DNA of 24,545 bases from a virus: positions 1 through 24,545 of the IMG/VR virus record IMGVR_UViG_3300027782_000350, one strand, 5' to 3'. Shown here one piece after another: positions 1-7,571 of this stretch; the first letter of the stretch is position 1, and each line of letters begins with the position of its first letter. The notes below the pieces were generated by a model. The model ran no database searches. It saw nothing but the letters and a program-made list of their open reading frames with translations, and had not been told where the DNA came from. Made by a program: the position numbers and the translations under genes.

Positions 1-420
1 GTGCTTAAGATGTGCAGGATCATAATGCTCAGTATTGGATAGGTCAGTTCGTTTGAACATAAGAGCCATGATGTCTGATATATATTCTTTATTATCTTTC
101 TTAACTATTTTTTCAACAATCCTACTATCTTTCACTGAGAGCTTCATCTCAGCCTTATAAGTATAGCCATCTATCTCTATCTCCTCTACAGGATCTTTCT
201 TATCATAGTTATTGTTATTGAACTCTTTAACATTAGCTAAGAACAGGTCAAAGTCTACATCCATCTCCTCCTCTGTAATGCCTAAGTACTCAAAGACTTT
301 ACAATGTTTCTCAAGGGTATCATACTCATCACTGTTATGGATAGCAGATATCTTTTGGAACTGCTCTAGGGTAAGCTCATCCATCTTAGATGGGATTTCT
401 TTGCCAAATAATTTTATCAT
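1..420 (-). CDS. Partial phage protein, possibly tail assembly chaperone
   Basis: This is the first 140 codons of a minus-strand gene that starts at 420 with ATG and stays open to the left edge. The protein begins MIKLFGKEIPSKMDEL and is acidic and lysine-rich, with no membrane segment or signal peptide. Its position beside the head genes and its style (a small alpha-helical protein with an ISDIMALMFKR stretch) resemble tail assembly chaperones that precede the tape-measure gene in siphoviruses. I cannot confirm that family from sequence alone. It is the only minus-strand gene I can support in the window. It is divergent from the protease gene across a 43-base gap, so tail genes probably continue leftwards on this strand. 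The reading frame is well supported by coding-like codon use; the function is a guess. Confidence 0.75.
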   Translation of the reverse strand, partial: MIKLFGKEIPSKMDELTLEQFQKISAIHNSDEYDTLEKHCKVFEYLGITEEEMDVDFDLFLANVKEFNNNNYDKKDPVEEIEIDGYTYKAEMKLSVKDSRIVEKIVKKDNKEYISDIMALMFKRTDLSNTEHYDPAHLKH

Positions 421-436
421 AATTTTAATTTTTGAA

Positions 437-472
437 CAAATATAAAAAAAATATAATATAGTTATGACAAAA
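437..472 (-). promoter_or_regulatory. Bacteroidota-type promoter for the minus-strand gene
   Basis: Read on the minus strand, TTTTG (472-468) is followed after 23 bases by TATATTTG (444-437), matching the TTTG...TAnnTTTG pattern of Bacteroidota housekeeping promoters. Transcription would start near 431, about ten bases before the ATG at 420. The 23-base spacer is slightly longer than the usual 19-21. The element overlaps the plus-strand late motif at 452-463 and the first codons of the gene at 464. Confidence 0.5.
452..463 (+). promoter_or_regulatory. Late promoter-like motif, copy 1
   Basis: TATAATATAGTT lies directly against the ATG of the protease gene. The same core TAATATAGTTAT recurs only before the genes at 3040 and 18987, all late-type genes. 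If TATAAT acts as a -10 element, transcription would begin at or next to the start codon, giving a leaderless or nearly leaderless mRNA. No shared -35 element is visible among the three copies. A translation-initiation role is an alternative. Confidence 0.55.
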
Positions 473-1423
473 GATATACCAATCTATAAAATTACTATAG
501 ATCCTGAGTACTCAGATGGCGAAGAGTTAGGGATTGAGCAAATAGCTTTCACCTCAACTCCTGCTATTGTTACTAAGGGGATGGCATTTGATGAGCATAA
601 GAAATTGTTTTTCTCAGATGACCTAAAGTATAGAGTAGTAGCTCCTGCCATGATTCCTATGGAAATCTATAGGAATGATGAGAATGATGAAGAGTACTAT
701 GTACAATTTACAGCTGAGACTATTGAGCAGATTCATTCTAAGTTCATGCAAGACCTATCTAATAGGAATGTCTTTAACCTAGAGCATGATACTGATAAGA
801 CAGTACCTGCTTATGTACTTGAGGCATGGATAGTAGAAGATCCTAAGAAAGATAAAGCCTACTCAAGCTATGGTATTGAAGTACCTAAAGGCACATTAAT
901 GGTAACAGCTCAGGTAACTGATAAGGAGTACTATAATGAGCTAGTAAAGAATGAGCAGATAGGATTCTCAATAGAGGGATTTCTAGGCTTAAAACTAAGT
1001 AATCAATTAAATAATAAATATAGTATGAAGTTACCTGATGGAGAACATCTAATCGAGGGTAAGATCTACATCGTTGTTGATGGAGAAATTACTGAGATAA
1101 AAGATGCACCTGTTGTTGAAGAAGAAGCAATGACAGAAGAGATTGCACTAGAAACAGTAGTAGAAGAGGAAGTAGTTACAGAGACACCTGCCACAGAAGA
1201 GATGGCTATTGATCCTGCTGCTGATGCTGAAGCTATACTAGCTATAGTTCAACCTGTAATTGATGAGCAAATCAATGCTTTAATAGCAATGATAGCTGAT
1301 TTAAGAAATCATATGGAGGAGGTTATGGCTGAAGATGTTGCTACTGAGGAAGTCGTAGCTACTAAACTATCACAGCATGATAAATTCAGTATGGTAAGTA
1401 AATTTTTAAAAAATAATAACTAA
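464..1423 (+). CDS. Prohead protease (XkdF-like) with scaffold-like C-terminus
   Basis: This is probably the capsid maturation protease. Residues about 55-175 resemble the XkdF-type phage serine protease: YRVVAPAMIP near 56, NLEHD with candidate catalytic His108, EAW near 120, and GFSIEGF with candidate nucleophile Ser169. Residues about 205-319 are very rich in Glu, Ala and Val with a likely coiled coil near 255-290, as expected of an internal scaffold, and end in a basic tail. Head assembly normally needs both a protease and a scaffold. No separate scaffold gene lies between this gene and the major capsid gene, so one protein may serve both roles. The gene starts directly after the late motif. 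The protease call rests on motif pattern and position; the scaffold role is inference. Confidence 0.75.
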   Translation: MTKDIPIYKITIDPEYSDGEELGIEQIAFTSTPAIVTKGMAFDEHKKLFFSDDLKYRVVAPAMIPMEIYRNDENDEEYYVQFTAETIEQIHSKFMQDLSNRNVFNLEHDTDKTVPAYVLEAWIVEDPKKDKAYSSYGIEVPKGTLMVTAQVTDKEYYNELVKNEQIGFSIEGFLGLKLSNQLNNKYSMKLPDGEHLIEGKIYIVVDGEITEIKDAPVVEEEAMTEEIALETVVEEEVVTETPATEEMAIDPAADAEAILAIVQPVIDEQINALIAMIADLRNHMEEVMAEDVATEEVVATKLSQHDKFSMVSKFLKNNN

Positions 1424-1439
1424 ATAAAAAACAAAAAAA

Positions 1440-2375
1440 ATGAGTAGAAAATTAAGATTTGACTTGGACATTGATGCTAGTGCATTATTACAAGCTAACA
1501 GCGAAGCATTTTACAGCCGAGCTTATTTAAACGAGGAAGTAGTAGACAACTACCGTACATTACCAGGAGTAAAGTATAAGACTAAGATTTCTAATGTTGT
1601 CTTTGGACAGGTATTGCAGGCAGAGAACTGTGGATGGAACTCTTCAACTGATGAGCTTGCATCTGTAGAGATTGATGTATGTGGATTATCAGCAATGGCA
1701 GAGATTTGTCAATTCCAATTAGAGCAGTCTTTTGTATCATTACAAATGACTAAAGGATCTAATGGTGATTTCACTGTTGCATCTTTCATGGATTACTATT
1801 GGAATGAGATGTCTAAGACAATCGCTGAGAACATTGAGAAATTACGTTGGTCAGGTGATACTGAATCAGAAACTGCTGCACTTGCTTTATGTGATGGATA
1901 TAAGAAGTCACTAGTAGCTGATGCTGCTAATGTAATTGAAATTACATCTCCTGTAGCTATTACACCATCTAATGTACTTGCTAAATTAGCTTTAGTATAT
2001 GCTGCAATTCCTGCTGCTGTTATTGCTAATCAAGAAGAGTTGAGATTGTATGTATCTTCTCCTGTAGCTACTGCTTATCGTGCTGCTGTTGCTGCATCTA
2101 ACACTCAAGCTAACTTGACTCAAGCATTAGACTTTACTTATCTTGGAATAAAGATGGTATTATGTCCTGGAATGCTTGGTCTATCTACAATCGTAGCTTC
2201 ACCTCGCTCAAATTTTATCTATGCTTTTGATGCTGAAGGCGATGGTAAAGCATTACGAGCTATCAATTTAGCTGATACTATTGCTGAGCCTGTAATCAGA
2301 ACTCGTGCAAATATGAAAGTAGGATTTACTCATGTTAATGGTAATGAGATTGTATTCTACAACTCTGCATCTTAA
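1440..2375 (+). CDS. Major capsid protein (HK97-fold likely)
   Basis: This 311-residue protein follows the protease by 16 bases and has the length and position of a siphovirus major capsid protein. The C-terminal part, with a strand-rich YLGIKMVLCPGM segment, RSNFIYAFDAEGD and a final VGFTHVNGNEIVFYNS strand, resembles the P-domain end of HK97-fold capsid proteins. There is no Shine-Dalgarno sequence: the upstream bases are an A-rich run, a typical strong start in Bacteroidota. Codon use differs from neighbours. Arg is often CGT/CGA/CGC, and I count 12 CpG in 0.94 kb against one or two per kb in nearby genes, suggesting selection for very high expression. Fold assignment is by context, not by alignment. 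Confidence 0.8.
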   Translation: MSRKLRFDLDIDASALLQANSEAFYSRAYLNEEVVDNYRTLPGVKYKTKISNVVFGQVLQAENCGWNSSTDELASVEIDVCGLSAMAEICQFQLEQSFVSLQMTKGSNGDFTVASFMDYYWNEMSKTIAENIEKLRWSGDTESETAALALCDGYKKSLVADAANVIEITSPVAITPSNVLAKLALVYAAIPAAVIANQEELRLYVSSPVATAYRAAVAASNTQANLTQALDFTYLGIKMVLCPGMLGLSTIVASPRSNFIYAFDAEGDGKALRAINLADTIAEPVIRTRANMKVGFTHVNGNEIVFYNSAS

Positions 2376-2394
2376 TTAACTAATTTATAAATCT

Positions 2395-2414
2395 AAGGGA
2401 GTGCAAGCTCCCTT
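2395..2414 (+). terminator. Hairpin between capsid and tail-tube-like genes
   Basis: AAGGGAG (2395-2401) pairs perfectly with CTCCCTT (2408-2414) around a 6-base loop. Only a short, interrupted T tract (TTTACTT) follows, so it is probably a partial terminator or an mRNA-stabilising or processing hairpin that sets different levels for the capsid gene and the next gene. Confidence 0.5.
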
Positions 2415-2431
2415 TACTTAAAACATATACA

Positions 2432-2956
2432 ATGAGCTGTGAAGCATTAATTTCAATCGAGAAGCCGTGTGATTCAAACACGGGAGGAATAAGAACAGTA
2501 TGGATCTGTCAACAAGAAAATGTTACTACTGCTACTCCTGCTTGGGAGATAACATCATTAGTTCTTACAGATCCTGCTAATGTCTATGCAATCAATAGAA
2601 ATACAGGTAACTATACAGAAGAGACTGCTCAAGATTTATTGAGTGGATCTACAGTAGTTACTCAGACTATTACTCTAATGTTTAATCGTAGAGACAAAGA
2701 TAAGTCAGAAGCTATCAGTGTACTTGGATCAGGACAGCAGTATTTAGCAGTATTTGTATTAGATGCAAATGGTAAGTATTGGTACTTTGAGAATGTACAA
2801 CTTACTGCTACAGGTGAGGGATCAGGTACAGCTCGTGCTGATGGATCTAAATATTCTATCACACTATTAGCTGAGTCAGATCACTTGGCTTATGAGGTAC
2901 TTAGTAGTGAGATTGCAGGTAACACAGGAGATTTCCCATTACCTACTCAAGCATAA
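2432..2956 (+). CDS. Structural protein, likely tail tube / major tail protein
   Basis: This 174-residue protein is rich in beta-strand-forming and Thr/Ser stretches, with ITLMFNRRDKDKSEA and a YLAVFVLDANGKYWYFENV hairpin near the middle. Such single-domain beta proteins next to the capsid gene are often the major tail protein. Like the capsid gene, it uses some CGT Arg codons and carries about five CpG in 0.5 kb, well above its neighbours, which fits a highly expressed virion component. It starts 17 bases after the hairpin at 2395-2414 and is followed by a strong terminator. The tail-tube role is inferred from fold style, expression signature and position. It could instead be a head decoration protein. 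Confidence 0.55.
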   Translation: MSCEALISIEKPCDSNTGGIRTVWICQQENVTTATPAWEITSLVLTDPANVYAINRNTGNYTEETAQDLLSGSTVVTQTITLMFNRRDKDKSEAISVLGSGQQYLAVFVLDANGKYWYFENVQLTATGEGSGTARADGSKYSITLLAESDHLAYEVLSSEIAGNTGDFPLPTQA

Positions 2957-2975
2957 TCTTAACACCCTAATAATT

Positions 2976-3006
2976 AAAGCTCTAGTAATACTAGGGCTTT
3001 TTTTTT
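2976..3006 (+). terminator. Intrinsic terminator after capsid module
   Basis: AAAGC-T-CTAGT pairs with ACTAG-G-GCTTT around an AAT loop: an 11-bp stem with one G-T pair, followed by six or more T. It lies 20 bases after the stop of the tail-tube-like gene and just ahead of the second late motif, so it separates two transcription units. Confidence 0.85.
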
Positions 3007-3025
3007 AAACATTTTTTGACCTTAG

Positions 3026-3039
3026 TATAATATAGTTAT
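3026..3039 (+). promoter_or_regulatory. Late promoter-like motif, copy 2
   Basis: TATAATATAGTTAT, identical over 14 bases to the copy at 452-465, lies directly before the ATG at 3040. It follows a terminator by only 20 bases, where a promoter for the portal-lysis unit would be expected. The start codon is shifted by two bases relative to the other copies. Confidence 0.6.
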
Positions 3040-3381
3040 ATGATATACATTAAAAAAGATGAGGTCAATCAGATTATCCTTACTCTCACTGAGGTAAGTA
3101 CACTGCCTACTCCTTATTATTTATTTGTTTTTCAGAATGAAATGGACAAGCTGTCTGCACCTATTACATTCTACACTGCTGATCTATCAGCTTATCCTGA
3201 AAGATTCAATCAGTTTGAGCTAGATGAGCCTGTAGATTTGGAACTAGTAAAAGGACAGTATACATACAGCATCTATGAGTCAAGTACCACACCTCCAACT
3301 ATTGCTAACTCTACAGGAGTAGTGATTGAAGAGGGCAGGATGGTAGTATCAGGACCAATAGTATCATCAATTTACGAATAA
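3040..3381 (+). CDS. Conserved-looking small virion protein before portal
   Basis: This 113-residue protein begins MIYIKKDEVNQIILTL and has alternating hydrophobic patterns typical of an all-beta domain. I recognise the type (an MIYIKK start, a PYYLF strand, a YTYSIYESS strand and an IEEGRM strand near the end) as a small protein often found beside structural genes in Bacteroidota phages, but no function is known to me. It is the first gene after a terminator and the second late motif, and it lies two bases before the portal gene, so the two are almost certainly co-transcribed. A structural role is inferred from this context. Confidence 0.6.
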   Translation: MIYIKKDEVNQIILTLTEVSTLPTPYYLFVFQNEMDKLSAPITFYTADLSAYPERFNQFELDEPVDLELVKGQYTYSIYESSTTPPTIANSTGVVIEEGRMVVSGPIVSSIYE

Positions 3382-3383
3382 TT

Positions 3384-4670
3384 ATGGCATTAAAAGATTT
3401 TTTTAAAACAGTAAAGCATGAAATAGTAGAGGGATATCAATCATTCTCTACTCCATTCCTAAAAGTAGGAGGTGCAAATCTAACTCTACCTTATGTTAAT
3501 GGTAGGAATCAGACTAATGGCTATATTCCATTTGGTCAGGATAATCTGTATCCAGAACTACTCAATCAAATTTTCTATTCTAGCCCACTGCATGGCTCAA
3601 TAGTGGGGTATAAAGTGAATGCAGCTGTAGGAGGTGGATTTAATATAGTAGCTGATAGACTTACACTTGAAGATAAGCTAGAGCTATATACATTAGAGAG
3701 AAAATTAAACATAAAAAAGGTAGTACCTGCAGTAACTCAGCAACTAATACTACACAATAGAGTATATTTTAAGTTATGCTTTGATGATAAGATGAAGCTC
3801 ACAAAGATAGTCAATCTATCTCCTGAGAAACTTAGAGTAAACTTAGATAGAAAGAGATACTATATCTGTGATGATTGGGCTAGTAGGATTGGAGTCCAGG
3901 AGATAAGGAGATATACTCCTACCTCTAGAGACTATGAGCAGTTATTTGTATATGAGGTAGAATGTATTGGGCAGGATTACTATCCATTACCTCAATACAC
4001 CTCAGCACTTAACTTTGCATTCCTATCAGGTGAGCTTAGCTATTTTGCTAAAAGTAATATCCAAAATTCAGTATTTCCATCCTTTGCTATGATGTTCCCT
4101 AAGAGACCTCAGTCTGAGGAGGAGAAAAACATGATAAGAAATACTATTGATAGATTGAAAGGTGCTGCCAATGCAGGTAAAGCTGTAGCATTCTTTGCTA
4201 ATTCACAGGACCAACTACCTAAGATAGAGTCACTGCCTACAAATGGTAATGATAAACTATTTCAGGAGGCATCACAGCTGAATACTGAGCAGATTTGTTT
4301 TAGTCATACTATAGATCCTATCTTAATGGGAATCCGTACTACAGGCTCACTAGGTAATGGCTCAGATATTAAGCAGGCTTATATCATATTTGAGAAGAAT
4401 GTAGTAATGCCACTCAGAGACCAGGTTGCTGACATCTTTAATGAGCTGTTATTCATAGCTAAGATAGATGCAGATTTCACTATCAATAACTATCAGATAA
4501 TTAACGAGGCAATAGTAGAGCTTGAGGGAGATACCTCTAAGACTAATGATGCACTTAATACATTGAATCCTGCAATAGCTGCTAAGGTCCTAGAAAATAT
4601 GTCTAAGAATGAGATAAGAGCTTTAGCATCTTTACCTCCATTGAATGATACACCAACACCAACAATCTGA
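3384..4670 (+). CDS. Portal protein
   Basis: This is the 428-residue portal, which would form the ring at the capsid vertex through which DNA enters. The N-terminal part contains PFGQDNLYPELLNQIFYSSPLHGSI, a pattern of phage portals in which short strands precede a stem-loop region. Residues about 230-270 (FPKRPQSEEEKNMIRNTIDRLKG) and the segment FSHTIDPILMGIRTTGSLGNGSDIKQAYIIFEKNVVMPLRDQVADIFNELL resemble the clip, stem and wing helices of the SPP1-like portal family. The C-terminus is hydrophilic. It overlaps the next gene by one base (TGATG). Length, motif pattern and neighbours agree well. Confidence 0.85.
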   Translation: MALKDFFKTVKHEIVEGYQSFSTPFLKVGGANLTLPYVNGRNQTNGYIPFGQDNLYPELLNQIFYSSPLHGSIVGYKVNAAVGGGFNIVADRLTLEDKLELYTLERKLNIKKVVPAVTQQLILHNRVYFKLCFDDKMKLTKIVNLSPEKLRVNLDRKRYYICDDWASRIGVQEIRRYTPTSRDYEQLFVYEVECIGQDYYPLPQYTSALNFAFLSGELSYFAKSNIQNSVFPSFAMMFPKRPQSEEEKNMIRNTIDRLKGAANAGKAVAFFANSQDQLPKIESLPTNGNDKLFQEASQLNTEQICFSHTIDPILMGIRTTGSLGNGSDIKQAYIIFEKNVVMPLRDQVADIFNELLFIAKIDADFTINNYQIINEAIVELEGDTSKTNDALNTLNPAIAAKVLENMSKNEIRALASLPPLNDTPTPTI

Positions 4671-5236
4671 TGCTATACTTTATAACAGAAACTTATCTAA
4701 AGAATAATACACCCATCACAGCTAATGTAGATGTAAATAATGTTACTCCCTACCTAGCTACTCAAGCTCAGCTAAGAATCATGCCTATCTTAGGTACTAC
4801 ATTCTACAATGACTTGCTAACTAAGTACAATGATCAGACATTAGATCCTGATGAAGAGACATTAGTAACATTTATACAGCCTATTATAGCATGGAGAGCA
4901 GCTGAAGATGCTGTATTTGGTCTATCATTACAGCTAAAGAATAAAGGATTGCAAACTCAATTTGGAGATAACAGCTCATCTGTAGATAGAGGTACAATAG
5001 CATTTAGTATGGAACACTATGCACAAAAGGCTGCATTTTTTGAGCAAAGATTAATCAGATACCTACTTAAGAACAGAGCTTTGTATCCAATATTCACCGG
5101 TACAACTAACCGAGATACTGACCTTAGACCTATGATTGATGGCTGTAGCTGTTTATCTAATGGATTACTAGAGTGTAATGGTCTATGTGGAGGTGCAGGT
5201 AATAATGGCTATAACAATTCAATCTTAATAATATGA
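4670..5236 (+). CDS. Head-tail connector-like protein
   Basis: This 188-residue protein directly follows portal with a one-base overlap, the usual place of a head-tail connector or adaptor. It is mainly helical in residues 25-140 (LATQAQLRIMPILGTTFYNDL, then VTFIQPIIAWRAAEDAVFGL), which fits the gp6/gp15-type connector fold. The last 30 residues are odd: a cysteine cluster at 159, 161, 169 and 173, followed by a Gly/Asn-rich tail. This could bind a metal or form disulfides. The connector role is inferred from position and fold style. Confidence 0.6.
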   Translation: MLYFITETYLKNNTPITANVDVNNVTPYLATQAQLRIMPILGTTFYNDLLTKYNDQTLDPDEETLVTFIQPIIAWRAAEDAVFGLSLQLKNKGLQTQFGDNSSSVDRGTIAFSMEHYAQKAAFFEQRLIRYLLKNRALYPIFTGTTNRDTDLRPMIDGCSCLSNGLLECNGLCGGAGNNGYNNSILII

Positions 5237-5394
5237 AGCACTCAGGCATCTTATCATTCTTGACTTTTGGCTTTGGATATCTTTCAGGTATCTCATTAGT
5301 ATTTGCTGATCAGTTACATTTTAAATTCTTAGGATGCCTATTAATATCCTACTTTACTTTTTTACTAGCATCTGAAATAGAATCTAAAGAATGA
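5233..5394 (+). CDS. Small two-pass membrane protein of the lysis region
   Basis: A 53-residue reading frame starts with ATG inside the stop region of the previous gene (ATGA overlap) and ends in an ATGA overlap with the holin gene. It has two likely membrane segments, about residues 6-24 (ILSFLTFGFGYLSGISLVF) and 31-47 (FKFLGCLLISYFTFLLA), and a charged tail EIESKE. Such small membrane proteins next to a holin may be a second holin or an antiholin. The frame is supported by tight coupling on both sides. The function is inference. Confidence 0.65.
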   Translation: MKHSGILSFLTFGFGYLSGISLVFADQLHFKFLGCLLISYFTFLLASEIESKE

Positions 5395-5852
5395 AAGCAC
5401 AAATATCCCTACTACTAATATCTATACAATCAGAACTATTGACACTTATATCTATATGCTTTGCATTCTTTTTACCAATAAGTGGCATCCTGTTAATGAT
5501 AGGAGTATTAATATGTATTGATACTATCACAGGTATTTGGAAAGCTAAGAAATTAGGGGAGAAAATAACTAGCAGAAAGCTCTCATCTATAATCAGCAAG
5601 CTAGCACTCTATGAAGTAACTGTGATTATGTTCTTTTTGATAGACCAATTCATACTAAATGATATCATGCTTACTTTTTTCAGTGTACCATTCATGCTCA
5701 CTAAAGTAGTGGCATTGGTCCTAGCTAGTATTGAGGTGATGTCTATCAATGAGTCAATAAAACAAGTAAAAGGGGTGGACCTTTGGCAAAGTGGAAAGGC
5801 ATTATTTGCTAGAGCTAAGGAAATTAAAGAGGACCTAAACAAACTGAAATGA
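5391..5852 (+). CDS. Phage holin (Holin_4_1-like)
   Basis: This 153-residue membrane protein probably forms the inner-membrane holes that let the endolysin out. Hydrophobic segments lie at about residues 12-45, 70-90 and 92-115. The motif [20 protein letters not shown], between the first and second membrane segments, is characteristic of the phage_holin_4 (PF05105) family, as are the hydrophobic N-terminus and the long charged C-terminal helix. It overlaps the endolysin gene by four bases (ATGA), the classic holin-endolysin arrangement. Confidence 0.8.
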   Translation: MKAQISLLLISIQSELLTLISICFAFFLPISGILLMIGVLICIDTITGIWKAKKLGEKITSRKLSSIISKLALYEVTVIMFFLIDQFILNDIMLTFFSVPFMLTKVVALVLASIEVMSINESIKQVKGVDLWQSGKALFARAKEIKEDLNKLK

Positions 5853-6313
5853 CTAGATGGGAACTTACATCTAAATACGGTACTGCTAATGTAACAGGAG
5901 CAGGATACTTAGTGAAGATTAAGCTACCTTATCCAATGAGAATAGCTTGGGACTTAGACAGCACTGTCAATACTATGATGTGCCATAAACTAGTAGCAGA
6001 TAATTTTACAGCTGTATTTAATGAGCTTTTAGCTACCTATGGATATGATAAGATTAAGGAGTTAGGAATAGATCTATTTGGTGGATGTTTCAACTATAGA
6101 AAGATGAGGGGAGGTACAGCATTATCCATGCATTCATGGGGGATAGCAATAGACTTAGATCCTGCTAGAAATCTACTTAAGGAGTCATCAAAGACTGCTA
6201 GATTTGCTAGACCTGAATACAAGCCAATGATAGATATATTCTATAAGCATGGCTTTATATCTTTAGGTAGAGAGAAGAACTACGATTGGATGCACTTTGA
6301 AATAAAAGAATGA
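5849..6313 (+). CDS. Endolysin, peptidase M15 (D-Ala-D-Ala carboxypeptidase-like)
   Basis: This 154-residue zinc peptidase of the M15/VanY type should cleave peptide bonds in peptidoglycan. The zinc ligands are visible: [13 protein letters not shown] supplies His95 and Asp102, and DWMHFE near the end supplies His149, with Asp146 as candidate catalytic acid. FNYRKMRGG near residue 81 provides the conserved arginines upstream of the first zinc ligand. No signal peptide is present, so export should depend on the holin encoded immediately upstream. The short length matches phage M15 endolysins with no separate cell-wall-binding domain. Confidence 0.88.
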   Translation: MTRWELTSKYGTANVTGAGYLVKIKLPYPMRIAWDLDSTVNTMMCHKLVADNFTAVFNELLATYGYDKIKELGIDLFGGCFNYRKMRGGTALSMHSWGIAIDLDPARNLLKESSKTARFARPEYKPMIDIFYKHGFISLGREKNYDWMHFEIKE

Positions 6314-6729
6314 TGAGATACTTAGCTATAATCTTACTCCTCAGCAGCTGCTCTGCTCAATACCATCTTAATAAGGCAATTAAGAAAGGATATAAATGTG
6401 AAGAGACAGGTGATACTATCAGAATCACTACACTAGATTCTATCCCTGTTATAATTAATAATGATATAATTTGGGAGAAGTTTATAACTACTAAGGATAC
6501 TATCATAAAGTATAATACTGTCTATGTGCCTAAAACTAGACTAGATAAAAAAATAGAATATAGACTAAAGGTTAAAACTATCTACAAAGATAGGATAGTA
6601 GAGAAAGCACAGGCTAAGGCTACAAGACCTAGAACTAGAGGCAATCTTAACCTGTTATTTGTAGGGGTAGGCATTGGTCTACTACTATCATATCTCTTTA
6701 AATTTGCGAGAGAAAGATATTTGTTCTAA
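6310..6729 (+). CDS. Probable unimolecular spanin (lipoprotein with C-terminal membrane anchor)
   Basis: The 139-residue protein has a lipoprotein signal: [14 protein letters not shown] with the lipidated Cys14. A second hydrophobic segment lies at residues 112-130 ([19 protein letters not shown]), followed by a basic end. A lipid anchor for the outer membrane at one end and an inner-membrane helix at the other is the topology of a one-piece spanin, which fuses the two membranes at the last step of lysis. The middle part is strand-rich with many Thr, Ile and Tyr. It follows the endolysin with a four-base overlap, completing a holin-endolysin-spanin cassette. Spanins are not conserved in sequence, so topology and position are the evidence. 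Confidence 0.7.
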   Translation: MMRYLAIILLLSSCSAQYHLNKAIKKGYKCEETGDTIRITTLDSIPVIINNDIIWEKFITTKDTIIKYNTVYVPKTRLDKKIEYRLKVKTIYKDRIVEKAQAKATRPRTRGNLNLLFVGVGIGLLLSYLFKFARERYLF

Positions 6730-6742
6730 GTTTACACCATAT

Positions 6743-7507
6743 ATGGTAAGAAAAAGACTGTTTTTTGACATTGAGACATCATTCAATGTTGGTATATTTT
6801 GGCGATCAGGATATAACCTCACAATCAATCCTGGTGACATCATCCATGAAAGAGCAATCATCTGCATCTGCTATAAATGGGAGTCAGAGGATGATGTACA
6901 ATTCCTAACATGGGATAAAAAGCAATCTGATAAGGCAATGATTAAAGCATTCCTCAAAGTTATGGCTCAAGCTGATGAAATTGTGGCTCATAATGGTGAT
7001 AGATTTGACCTCAAATGGTTGCGTACAAGAGCTATAATACATGGACTTGATGTAATGCCCTCACCAAAGACTATAGATACTCTTAAATGGGCTAGAAAGT
7101 ACTTTAATTTTAACTCAAATAAACTAGACTATATAGCTAAGTATTTAGGAGTAGGTCAAAAGATGGATACAGGAGGACTAGACCTGTGGAAAGATATTGT
7201 ATTTAAGAAAGATCAGCAGGCAATGGATAAGATGGTAGCATATTGTAAAATGGATGTCACTGTACTTGAAGCTGTATTCAATAAGCTCAATTCTTATGCA
7301 GCTCCTGCTACTAATTATGCTGTAATGGAGGGAGATGAGAAGTTCTGCTGTCCTGAATGCACTAACTATAATGTAAGACATAATAAACAGGTAGTAACTG
7401 CAGCAGGGACTATCCACTATTGGATGTTATGCAATGATTGTAGAAAACACTTTAAAATAAATAATAAAACTTACATAGAGTATTTGAAATTCAAATATAA
7501 ACACTAA
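6743..7507 (+). CDS. DEDD 3'-5' exonuclease with C-terminal zinc ribbon
   Basis: Starting at the ATG at 6743 gives MVRKRLFFDIETS, placing the first DEDD motif (Asp9, Glu11) at the usual distance from the N-terminus. An upstream ATG at 6674 would overlap the spanin gene by 56 bases. AHNGDRFDLKWL (residues 82-93) and CKMDVTVLE (168-176) give the second and third acidic motifs of the DnaQ/RNase H-like exonucleases. The C-terminal part has CPEC (203-206) and CNDC (230-233), a zinc ribbon that may bind nucleic acid. It is the last gene before a strong terminator. A nucleic-acid enzyme at the end of a lysis operon is unusual. The role is unknown; proofreading, host DNA or RNA decay and recombination are possible. 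Confidence 0.78.
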   Translation: MVRKRLFFDIETSFNVGIFWRSGYNLTINPGDIIHERAIICICYKWESEDDVQFLTWDKKQSDKAMIKAFLKVMAQADEIVAHNGDRFDLKWLRTRAIIHGLDVMPSPKTIDTLKWARKYFNFNSNKLDYIAKYLGVGQKMDTGGLDLWKDIVFKKDQQAMDKMVAYCKMDVTVLEAVFNKLNSYAAPATNYAVMEGDEKFCCPECTNYNVRHNKQVVTAAGTIHYWMLCNDCRKHFKINNKTYIEYLKFKYKH

Positions 7508-7532
7508 CTTAGCACTTGTTTCCATGTTAAAG

Positions 7533-7571
7533 AAAGCAGTTGTAAGCTCCCCAGCACGCAGCTGCTTTTTT
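7533..7571 (+). terminator. Intrinsic terminator ending the late portal-lysis unit
   Basis: AAAGCAGTTG (7533-7542) pairs with CAGCTGCTTT (7559-7568) through ten pairs including one G-T, around a 16-base loop, followed by a run of six T (7566-7571). It lies 26 bases after the stop of the exonuclease gene and before the regulatory region of the early genes. Confidence 0.75.

Noticed and set aside
212-445. Plus-strand 77-codon frame near the left edge
   Set aside because: The minus-strand frame 420 to 1 has coding-like codons and its own promoter and start; the plus-strand frame is its shadow and has low-complexity Ser-rich content.
3016-3031. TTGACC...TATAAT as a sigma-70 promoter
   Set aside because: The two elements are only four bases apart, far from the required 16-18, and TTGACC is not shared by the other late motif copies.
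6674-6742. Upstream start for the exonuclease gene
   Set aside because: It would overlap the spanin membrane segment codons by 56 bases and place the FDIET motif unusually far from the N-terminus.
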